This document shows, one piece after another, positions 8,816 to 16,860 of a DNA stretch of 33,600 nt. The notes under the pieces were generated by a model that was not told the DNA's origin, did no database searches, and saw only the letters and a list, made by a program, of their open reading frames with translations. The DNA is from Deltaproteobacteria bacterium (GTDB lineage Bacteria > Desulfobacterota > Syntrophia > Syntrophales > UBA2210), in contig JAPLJO010000063.1 of NCBI GenBank assembly GCA_026388515.1, positions 1 through 33,600 of the forward strand, read 5' to 3'. The number at the start of each line of letters is the position of its first letter. Positions within the stretch are counted from its first letter, which is position 1. The translations under genes and the position numbers were made by a program.

Positions 8816-10210
8816 ATGAAGATGCATCATGAGATGGCTCTATGGACATATCTTTTCCTGACTTTCATTATGACTGCCGGCTGCAGCCACTTCGGACACT
8901 ACCCAGTGAATGCGCCCTTGGACCAATATGACCCCAGCTATGGTTATCGTATCAAAAGCACGGGGAGGGAGGGCAACTCGGAAGAACTGCTCCTTATCCT
9001 TTCCTTCTCCGGTGGTGGAACCCGGGCGGCTTCCTTTTCCTACGGGGTGCTCGAAGCGCTGCGAGAAACGGAGGTTACCTTTGACGGCAGGAAGCGGAGG
9101 CTTTTGGATGAGGTGGACGTGATATCGGGTGTTTCGGGTGGAAGCTTTACGGCCGCCTATTTCGGACTTTTCGGCGAACGGATCTTCGAAGATTATGAAA
9201 GCCGGTTCCTGAAGAAAGATATCCAGGGGGATCTGACCTTTGCCCTTCTTAATCCTGTCAACTGGTTTCGGCTTTCATCGCCGTTCTTTGACCGGAGTGA
9301 CCTCGCCGCCGAGTACTATGACAAGAACGTTTTTGAAGGGAAAACTTTTAGGGACATGCTCGAGCGGAAAGGACCGATGGTTTTAATCAATGCCACAGAC
9401 ATGTCCAGGGGAATGAGGTTTGCCTTTCACCAGTTCTCATTCGATGCAATCTGCTCAGACCTCTTGCCATTTCCAGTGGCCAGGGCATGTGCGGCTTCAT
9501 CAGCGGTGCCGGGTGTGCTGACGCCGATCACGCTGAAAAATTATGCAGGCCATTGCGGCTTTATGCTTCCTTTTCAAAGCGGGACGCACCCTTCCAGTTA
9601 TCGGTTGAGGGAAATGAGAGAAAATATGATGCTCGCACTGGATTCGGACGAAAAACAATACTTTCACCTGATTGATGGTGGTGTGACGGACAACCTTGGT
9701 TTGAGGATCATCGAGGAAAGCATTGATTCGGTCGGTGATGCGTGGACATCTCTCAAGCTCGCGGGATGGGAGAAGGTCCGGAAGGTAGTCTTTATCGTCG
9801 TCAATGCTGAAACGAAAATAGAATCCCATTGGGACCGGATGGAAATCATTCCTCCCTTTGTGGCAATGCTCTCGAACTCTTCCTCCATCGCTATCACACG
9901 ATACAACCGTGAGACCATAGCACTTCTCCAGGAAAGTTTTGAACGGTGGGCTACTCAGGTACGGACGGGGAGGTGCCCGCCGGGACAGATCTCCCAGACG
10001 CACGGATCCTGCGGCGATATTGAGTACTATATGGTGGATGTTCGGTTCGAATCACTGAACGACCCCGCAGAAAGCGCCTCTCTGGCTTCATTGCCTACAT
10101 CTTTTTATCTATCTCCTGACGAAGTAGATAGGCTGAGAATTGCAGCCCGTAAAATCCTGACCGAGTCCGGTGATTTCCAAAGATTGCTGAAAGACCTTAA
10201 TGCTGAGTGA
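8816..10210 (+). CDS. Patatin-like phospholipase, predicted lipoprotein
   Basis: 464 aa; lipobox-like MTAGC; LSFSGGGTRAASFSYGVLEAL oxyanion region, GVSGGSF (GxSxG), DGGVTDN catalytic Asp motif. Confidence 0.9.
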   Translation: MKMHHEMALWTYLFLTFIMTAGCSHFGHYPVNAPLDQYDPSYGYRIKSTGREGNSEELLLILSFSGGGTRAASFSYGVLEALRETEVTFDGRKRRLLDEVDVISGVSGGSFTAAYFGLFGERIFEDYESRFLKKDIQGDLTFALLNPVNWFRLSSPFFDRSDLAAEYYDKNVFEGKTFRDMLERKGPMVLINATDMSRGMRFAFHQFSFDAICSDLLPFPVARACAASSAVPGVLTPITLKNYAGHCGFMLPFQSGTHPSSYRLREMRENMMLALDSDEKQYFHLIDGGVTDNLGLRIIEESIDSVGDAWTSLKLAGWEKVRKVVFIVVNAETKIESHWDRMEIIPPFVAMLSNSSSIAITRYNRETIALLQESFERWATQVRTGRCPPGQISQTHGSCGDIEYYMVDVRFESLNDPAESASLASLPTSFYLSPDEVDRLRIAARKILTESGDFQRLLKDLNAE

Positions 10211-10323
10211 GAGGAGTGGCGAATCTTTCCTTCCGTCACAATTTGGCTCGAGCAAATATGACATATGACTCATTTGATAAAAATTAAGAGGGATAAGAAC
10301 CTGGTACAAAATGGAGATTAATA

Positions 10324-11664
10324 ATGAAGTTACTGGGTCGTGCTTTGACCTTATCATCATGTTGGCGAGTTATTGAGGCCCTGGCAGTATCCTTGGTACT
10401 GCTATTCTTCATTCTCAGCAGTCTTCCCGCTTACGGACAGAGCGTTCTCGTCAGAAAAGATAGGGAATTTGAACCGAAGACACTAAGCCTTCCGTATGCC
10501 TTCTACAATAAGTCGTTTGGAGTAGCGGCAGGCTACGTTCATGGATATGCCGGATATCCCCAGAAACAAATGACTCTTCTTGCCACACTCATCGCCGGCA
10601 CGAATGATGCGCTGGCGTTTTATGTGATGACCAGGGATATTCAATCTCCCCTTGAGCGGATTTTTCTGGACGCCGATTTGGCACTGAGTACCTTCGGTAC
10701 CAATAACAGTTATGCGAACGGGAACCCCGCATTCGCTCATGAGCGGGCGGGAAGCAACGATTCTGACAAGGACAATTATATCGAAGGCCGTGGAATGGAT
10801 AACATTGCGCGCGTCAAATTCCGATACCTGCTCCCTATCGGCAGCGGCGAGAATGAGGTGATCACCACACAGGTTATTGACAGAGGCCAGTTAATTGAGG
10901 GGGCGGTCGGGGGAGATTCATGGAATCCCTTTGAGAGTGGGAGGACGTACTTTGAAATGCGGCCTTTCTGGCGTCAGCAGACAATCAACACTGATGACAA
11001 TGAAGTGAATCGAAGAACAAACGGGGTCGATATCTCCCTCTATTGGGAGAATACTGACTTGCCCAAGAATCCGTCACATGGCAATACTGTCCGCACCCGG
11101 TATACTGAAGACTGCGGGTGGTTCGACAGCTCAAATCCATACAATGTGGCTGATATTGAATACAGCCAGTATTTTTCTTTCGGGGAATCAGAACACTTCA
11201 GGCAGCAGGTACTTGCCTTTGATTTCTGGACGGTGAACGCCATATCCTGGAATCGAAGTGATGTCGAGGATGGTAAGATTGTATACCGCAGGCCGCCGTC
11301 GTATGCCGGGGCGGCACTTGGCGGTCTCTGGCGGCTTCGAGGCTATCCTTTAAATCGATTCAATGACCGCGCCGCGATTTATTACGCCGTTGAATACAGA
11401 ATGACCCCGGAATGGAATCCCTTTGCAGATATCGAATGGCTCCAAAAGTATTTTGAGGTTGCATGGTGGCAGGTTGTTCCATTCTTCGAAGTCGGCAGGG
11501 TTGCATCGAGCTGGGAGCTCAATACTCTTCACTCAAGTATGAAATGGGATGTGGGAGTAGGTATGCGGGCAATGGCCAAAGGCCTGGTGGTGCGTGTTGA
11601 TATGGCAGTATCTGAAGAAGACTGCGGAGTCCAGATGATGGTGGGACATCCATTCCAGTTTTAA
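10324..11664 (+). CDS. Omp85/surface antigen D15-type outer-membrane barrel without visible POTRA domains
   Basis: 446 aa; signal sequence; GLWRLRGYPLNRFNDRAAIYYAVEYR matches the Omp85 L6 (V/L)RG(F/Y) motif; C-terminal Phe (MMVGHPFQF); too short for POTRA plus a 16-strand barrel. Confidence 0.78.
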   Translation: MKLLGRALTLSSCWRVIEALAVSLVLLFFILSSLPAYGQSVLVRKDREFEPKTLSLPYAFYNKSFGVAAGYVHGYAGYPQKQMTLLATLIAGTNDALAFYVMTRDIQSPLERIFLDADLALSTFGTNNSYANGNPAFAHERAGSNDSDKDNYIEGRGMDNIARVKFRYLLPIGSGENEVITTQVIDRGQLIEGAVGGDSWNPFESGRTYFEMRPFWRQQTINTDDNEVNRRTNGVDISLYWENTDLPKNPSHGNTVRTRYTEDCGWFDSSNPYNVADIEYSQYFSFGESEHFRQQVLAFDFWTVNAISWNRSDVEDGKIVYRRPPSYAGAALGGLWRLRGYPLNRFNDRAAIYYAVEYRMTPEWNPFADIEWLQKYFEVAWWQVVPFFEVGRVASSWELNTLHSSMKWDVGVGMRAMAKGLVVRVDMAVSEEDCGVQMMVGHPFQF

Positions 11665-11726
11665 TTATTTCAGCTGGGAAATATTTATAGGCAAAAAGGA
11701 CGCGATGAAGATATGGGGGTAGCACG

Positions 11727-12494
11727 ATGAATCCAACTATTGCCGGCATTATCGTGTTTGCATGTACATTTGGGGGAGCACTGTTTGGTATGTGGTTGAA
11801 TACCGTATTGCCGGAGCACCACCTTGACGAGGAGTCGAGAGACACGGTGAAGCTTGGTTTTGGGCTCATCGCCACCATGACCGCGCTTGTTCTCGGCCTT
11901 GTCACTGCCTCCGCTAAGAGTTCCTTTGATGCGGTGAACATCGCTGTGAAACAAACCGCCGTTGAAATCCTCTCTCTCGACCGCGTACTTGCGCGCTATG
12001 GGCCCGAGACCGGCGAGATTCGCAAGGACTTAAAGCACGGGATTGGGGCAAGGATCGACGTGATTTGGCCCCAGGACTCATCCAGCCCCGCCGGTCTGGA
12101 TCTCATGCGCTCGGGAGCAGGAGTGGAAGCAGAGGGACTCCCCGCTGCAATCCGCGCTCTAAAGCCTCGCGACGACTCCCAGCGGGCGCTCCAGTTGCGT
12201 GCGATGGATCTTGCCGAAACACTGTTGCAAGCCAGGTGGCTCTTGCTTGCCGGCACCGAGATGTCGGTTCCCATGCCGTTCCTCGTGACACTTCTTTTCT
12301 GGCTTGCGATCACGTTCACGAGCTTTGGATTGTTTGCTCCGCGGCACGCCACAGTGATCGCGGTCCTCTTCGTTTGTGCGCTATCCGTCGGTAGTGCCAT
12401 GTTTCTCATATTAGAAATGGATGGGTCGTTTGAGGGTATGATTAGGGTTTCCGCAGATCCTCTCCGCTTCGCATATGCGCATCTCAATATGTAG
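11727..12494 (+). CDS. Bestrophin-like/DUF4239 membrane protein
   Basis: 255 aa; N- and C-terminal TM pairs; LNTVLPEHHLDEESRDTVKLGFGLIATMTALVLGLVTASAKSSFD is characteristic of this family. Confidence 0.7.
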   Translation: MNPTIAGIIVFACTFGGALFGMWLNTVLPEHHLDEESRDTVKLGFGLIATMTALVLGLVTASAKSSFDAVNIAVKQTAVEILSLDRVLARYGPETGEIRKDLKHGIGARIDVIWPQDSSSPAGLDLMRSGAGVEAEGLPAAIRALKPRDDSQRALQLRAMDLAETLLQARWLLLAGTEMSVPMPFLVTLLFWLAITFTSFGLFAPRHATVIAVLFVCALSVGSAMFLILEMDGSFEGMIRVSADPLRFAYAHLNM

Positions 12495-12790
12495 GCGCGT
12501 CACGGTCATGTGCGTTCAAATCGCTGTCCAATGTTGCATTCGACTGGAACGCCCTTCAGCAGTGCCGCTATATACCCTTGCCCCTTTTCCCCTAGTCGCC
12601 CGGTCAATGCAAGCAGTGATTTCGGAGAGAAATATACAATATTTCAATCCAGATCCTTATCCATAGGATAAAAAAAGCATATGATACGTATATAATATTA
12701 TAAAAGTATGCATTTTAGGTGAAACAGGTTGGTACATAGTCATGTGTATTAGAACAGGAAGTAGAAATTCAGAAATCGTAAGGAGTTCTG

Positions 12791-14143
12791 ATGAAGCCAC
12801 ATCGTTTCAAAGTTTTTGTTATAACGGCGGTACTGCTGTTTCAATTTGGCATGTTATTACCTCAAAGTGCGCTTGCGTGGACTGAACATCCGCTTATTTC
12901 ATATCAGGTACTTCGGGTTATTCCTGAAGTTCGGGATGCGAAAACCGTGAACGTGGAAGATCTTGATACATTCCTCATGGAAAAGGAGGGCGGTCTCGCA
13001 ACACTTCTGGCAGCAGAAGAAGAATGGGCGCGGCAGAATCTCGCATACTACAGACCCCTGCCCGAAGTATTGACATTCAAGGCCACGGGCACTCCGGCGG
13101 ATATCAGGGAGCGTTTTTGCCATGCCATCAGGATCAATCCCGATAGCAGGTTTGGCCTTTACCTCCAGATCGTTCCCGGGACCGATTCCGGAGGAAGGCC
13201 GCGTATTACGCCGGATGCCGTCACCTTTCTTAAGAACACCTCTGACTGGAAATCGACCACGTTTGTGGAGCTAAAGGCAGGAGAGATGGTATCCCCCCTT
13301 GATGTCATGACAACCGCCAGCGACGAGCCTGATTTTGGTCTGGATATTGGCTTGTATGATGACAACAGCACCGAGTTTGGCACGATCTATGGCTTCGGAA
13401 AACAACCGTTCGGAAACCCTAACCTTGAATACAGCAGCCAGGGGCCATTCCACATGGGATACTACCATGAATCATGGTTTGTCAGCACCTTTGCCGATTT
13501 TGTGAATCAGACCTACCCGGAATACCGGATACACCTCTATAAAACATTGTCCACATATGCTTTCCGGACGGGTCACGACTACTGGGGATGGCGTTTCATG
13601 GGTATAGGCCTGCATTACATCATGGATCTTACCCAACCGTATCATACCACTCTGCTGCCCGGCGTGAGGGATATCGTGTTACGCTGGATCAACTACTTTG
13701 ATATCATTGGCATTGGGGATCCCAAGGCTGATGCCATCCAGCTTGTATCCAACCGGCACACGGCCATTGAAAAATTTCAGCAGGCGGTCCTGCAGGAGGC
13801 GTATCAAGCGAACAAACCGGATCACCCGCTCCTTGTCACCCTCAGGACCATCAATGTCTGCCCTGCATGGGATGACAGTTTACCACGGGACTTGATTTCA
13901 GAGCGGAGCCATGCCATTGCCGGCAAGATGGATGAGATCATGGAAGAAACCATGCCTGAAAGCTGGGTTTCTGACCCCACCTTTGAGCTGGGAACGAGCC
14001 CTGAGCTGGACGATATAATGGTCAGGATAAAGCAGAATGGCGGAGAGCAGGCTATAGATCGTGTTACAATGATTTTGAAAGAGATACTTGAACCTTTATC
14101 TGGTTATATGTGTTCATATATCTATAGCATCATGGTGAAATAA
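12791..14143 (+). CDS. Secreted zinc-dependent phospholipase C / S1-P1 nuclease-fold protein
   Basis: 450 aa; signal peptide ending SALA followed by WTEHPLISYQVL; H-x3-D-x5-H zinc motif in GIGLHYIMDLTQPYHTT; TGHDYWGWRFMG. Confidence 0.7.
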   Translation: MKPHRFKVFVITAVLLFQFGMLLPQSALAWTEHPLISYQVLRVIPEVRDAKTVNVEDLDTFLMEKEGGLATLLAAEEEWARQNLAYYRPLPEVLTFKATGTPADIRERFCHAIRINPDSRFGLYLQIVPGTDSGGRPRITPDAVTFLKNTSDWKSTTFVELKAGEMVSPLDVMTTASDEPDFGLDIGLYDDNSTEFGTIYGFGKQPFGNPNLEYSSQGPFHMGYYHESWFVSTFADFVNQTYPEYRIHLYKTLSTYAFRTGHDYWGWRFMGIGLHYIMDLTQPYHTTLLPGVRDIVLRWINYFDIIGIGDPKADAIQLVSNRHTAIEKFQQAVLQEAYQANKPDHPLLVTLRTINVCPAWDDSLPRDLISERSHAIAGKMDEIMEETMPESWVSDPTFELGTSPELDDIMVRIKQNGGEQAIDRVTMILKEILEPLSGYMCSYIYSIMVK

Positions 14144-14222
14144 GAAAGTAAGAGTGAGGAGAAAAAGAGTACAAAAGTTGTTACTTATATAACCAGAACT
14201 GCCCTGCCCAAGAACATACACC

Positions 14223-14252
14223 ACAGTGAGGGTTAAAAGTTCCCCCCACTGT
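14223..14252. terminator. Hairpin between convergent genes, possible bidirectional terminator
   Basis: ACAGTG A GGG (14223-14232) versus CCC C CACTGT (14243-14252), one mismatch; no strong U-tract. Confidence 0.35.
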
Positions 14253-14258
14253 CAACTA

Positions 14259-15308
14259 TTACGGTTTGAAAGTCTTTATAAGTGACGAGGCAATCTTAAA
14301 CAGTTCATCCTGATACATGGGAGACAGGGGGAAGAGATGCCCCCTCTCATCATAGAGATGCAATGTCGCATCGGGGATCGTATCAGCCAGATGTTCTGCA
14401 AACTGCCAGGGAACAAATGTATCCTGTTTTCCCTGAAAGATGTGAACCGGGACTTTTATCTCTTCAAGCTTAAATTCCCAGGGCGCCCATTGCGTTTGAA
14501 GATCCTGAATTGTACCTCTTGCCCCGCCTACTAACGCCTCCTGCTGATCATGCGAAAAAAGGTCGGCAATAGATTGGTTTTTCAATATCTCGCGGTCAGC
14601 AGCACACATCTTGTCTTCTGATATTTTTGAATAGTATTCTGGCAAAAATAAATCAATCCTGCGCAAATTCCTGATTATGATTTTAAACAGAATTGGTGTT
14701 TCCTCAGATAGACTGGGACCGTACAGGCCATACTCCTCCATAAGCTTGCGGGCATCATTGTATTCCCCAAAGTTTGTATAACCAGAGATGGAAAATACGA
14801 ACCTGACTCTCTCCGGCATGTAATAGGCGGCGGCAAGAACTGGCGGACCGCCGCTGGACCACCCCATCAACCCGAAATACTGAATCCCCTTCTCATCAGC
14901 AAATCTCTTAAGGTCTTGTGCAAATGCCAGTAGGGGATATCCCTCCACATAATCCGATTTCCCGATACCCGGTCTCTCAAATACAATCAGTCGTATGCCG
15001 TATTCCCTGGCTTTTTCTTCCATGAACAAAATTTCTAAACGGGATCCCGGATTCCCGTGTGCATAAAAAACCGGAAATCCCTCAAGATCGCCGCATTCCA
15101 GCCAGGACACCTTACGATCATTCTCCCATATACAATAATTCGGCGCTCCTTTATCGATGACAGTTTTAGTATCTTCTCTCTCACTGTTTAATGTTGTGCA
15201 GCCGGTTGATAGAAGCAATAAAACAACAACGAATACTTTCACATAACGCTGGCCTGACATTTTTCTCATTCCCCCATGAAGCAGATAGTGATCACTTATT
15301 GATCGCAT
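14259..15308 (-). CDS. Alpha/beta hydrolase, predicted lipoprotein
   Basis: 349 aa (start possibly 15269 or 15260); VVVLLLLSTGCTTLNSE lipobox; FYAHGNPGSRLE, GWSSGGPPVLAAAY nucleophile elbow, DERGHLFPL catalytic His. Confidence 0.85.
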   Translation of the reverse strand: MRSISDHYLLHGGMRKMSGQRYVKVFVVVLLLLSTGCTTLNSEREDTKTVIDKGAPNYCIWENDRKVSWLECGDLEGFPVFYAHGNPGSRLEILFMEEKAREYGIRLIVFERPGIGKSDYVEGYPLLAFAQDLKRFADEKGIQYFGLMGWSSGGPPVLAAAYYMPERVRFVFSISGYTNFGEYNDARKLMEEYGLYGPSLSEETPILFKIIIRNLRRIDLFLPEYYSKISEDKMCAADREILKNQSIADLFSHDQQEALVGGARGTIQDLQTQWAPWEFKLEEIKVPVHIFQGKQDTFVPWQFAEHLADTIPDATLHLYDERGHLFPLSPMYQDELFKIASSLIKTFKP

Positions 15309-15411
15309 CCGACTTGCCCTCTACGATTTTCATTAACATCAAATTGTGCTAGACAATTTACTTAATGTTTAAACTGACTTTCTAAGTTGGTGTTATGATA
15401 TGGGGAAAAGG

Positions 15412-16179
15412 CTACCATTTAATCCATCGTGCGCGTATCTCGTAATCGATTTCCTTGGCTTTCACTGCTTTAATGCCCCTGTTTATTTGATTGAGAACTT
15501 CTGCGTTTCCTTTCTTCACCACAATTCCATACTCTTCACTGACTGACGGAGTGCCAAGGATTGATAGCTCGCTGTCGATGGCAAATCTCCCCTTATAGGT
15601 ATCCCTAAAGAAGGCATAATTGACGGCCACAGGTGTATCGCAGAGAATGCCGTCTATCCTGCCTGCAGCCAGATCATCGAACGCTTTTGTGGTTTCGGTT
15701 GAGAGGTACGATCTGACAGTAACCAATTCGGCTTTCCTGAGTGCAGCCGCACCCGTAGTTGTTTCGAAGGCCGCGATGGTTTTACCTTTATAAGATTTTT
15801 TGACCGCTGATTTGGGGACGACCAGCAACTGCTCGGCTGAAAAATAAGGCACGGAAAAATCGAACCTCGCTTTCCTTTCGTCTGTAATGCTTACCGAGGC
15901 CATAATTGCGTCGAACTTGCCGGCGTCAAGTTCTCTGAAAATATCCTTCCACGGCACTTCAGTGATCTTAATCTGAAACCCTCCTTCGGTACTGATAGCC
16001 TTTATCATATCTATCTCATATCCAATAAGGTTCCCGTCGGCGTCCTTAATCTTCATGGGCGGCCAATTACCATCCACGGCCATAACAATGGTTTCCTGGG
16101 CGAATGTACCAGAAGAAAGAAAAATACCGACCAAAACGATAACAAATATCCATGTCATCCACCATTTTGGTTTTTTCAT
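15412..16179 (-). CDS. ABC transporter substrate-binding protein, family 3 (polar amino-acid type)
   Basis: ORF extends to 16392 but ATG 16179 has an AGGAGGT RBS and signal peptide (MKKPKWWMTWIFVIVLVGIFLSSGTFAQ); NWPPMKIKDADGNLIGYEIDMIKAI, FDAIMASVSITDERK. Confidence 0.88.
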   Translation of the reverse strand: MKKPKWWMTWIFVIVLVGIFLSSGTFAQETIVMAVDGNWPPMKIKDADGNLIGYEIDMIKAISTEGGFQIKITEVPWKDIFRELDAGKFDAIMASVSITDERKARFDFSVPYFSAEQLLVVPKSAVKKSYKGKTIAAFETTTGAAALRKAELVTVRSYLSTETTKAFDDLAAGRIDGILCDTPVAVNYAFFRDTYKGRFAIDSELSILGTPSVSEEYGIVVKKGNAEVLNQINRGIKAVKAKEIDYEIRARWIKW

Positions 16180-16548
16180 GAAACCTCCTATAGTGATAAA
16201 CACCAATAGACCAATAGAATGATACGAGAGCCGGGGTTCGATTATGAAGCTTTCATAAAAAGTAACGCATTTCTGGCATACTTCTATCACATTACAAACC
16301 TGAGTTCTGCTCTTTTCAACCATTACTGTTGAAAGCGTGCATTTTGGGGAAATAGCCCGATACACGATTAGGAAAAAATGTTGTGATTCCATATTGTATT
16401 AATTGATACCTAAGCAAAAACTTAAGCTCTCACAAGTACAGGGCGCACATCGGATTTTATGGTATTTATTGGGATGGGATAATTCCCCGTCATTTCTCGA
16501 CGCTATATATATCAATTACTTATGAGGGTCACTTTGGATGGTCTTCGA

Positions 16549-16588
16549 GGTTATTTCGGTTATGGTGGTTACATTTTGGTTACATTTT
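16549..16588. repeat. Four GGTTA iterons including a perfect tandem 11-bp repeat GGTTACATTTT
   Basis: GGTTA starts at 16549, 16558, 16567 and 16578; GGTTACATTTT occurs at 16567-16577 and 16578-16588. Confidence 0.6.
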
Positions 16589-16600
16589 ACCCCAAATGAT

Positions 16601-16626
16601 AAAAAAGAGGCCGACTTTATGAGTCG
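16601..16626 (-). terminator. Rho-independent terminator downstream of selC
   Basis: Minus strand: CGACT-CATAA-AGTCG hairpin (16626-16612) followed by GCCTC then TTTTTT (16606-16601). Confidence 0.7.
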
Positions 16627-16643
16627 TAACAAATTGATATTAT

Positions 16644-16741
16644 TGGCGGAAGTGCATGGGAATCGAACCCACCCGAGAGGGTGTTAGCCCCTCACACCGG
16701 ATTTGAAGTCCGGGAGGCCCACCAGTGACCTAGGCACTTCC
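16644..16741 (-). tRNA. selC: tRNA-Sec (selenocysteine), anticodon UCA, CCA encoded
   Basis: 98-nt GGAAGTGCCTAGGTCACTGGTGGGCCTCCCGGACTTCAAATCCGG...GGGTTCGATTCCCATGCACTTCCGCCA; 8-bp acceptor GGAAGTGC/GCACTTCC, long variable arm, discriminator G. Confidence 0.96.
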
Positions 16742-16750
16742 GCGCGAGCA

Positions 16751-16779
16751 TGAATATCTGATTATAAAGGAACTGTCAA
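16751..16779 (-). promoter_or_regulatory. Sigma70-type promoter for selC
   Basis: Minus strand TTGACA (16779-16774), 17-bp spacer, TATTCA (16756-16751), about 10 nt before the tRNA 5' end. Confidence 0.55.
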
Positions 16780-16860
16780 TTTGCGGCCTGGCTGGCAACG
16801 CGGCGCCGGATATGTAATACGCAATGAAACAACGACCTCGACGCGGTGTCCCGATAGCGC

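Noticed and set aside
12661-12720. AT-rich stretch with short inverted repeat GCATA...TATGC upstream of the PLC-like gene
   Set aside because: Arms are only about 5 bp; more simply an AT-rich promoter region.
16644-16741. Possible in-frame UGA selenoprotein near selC
   Set aside because: Checked neighbouring ORF ends for continuation of a conserved domain through TGA; none was recognised.
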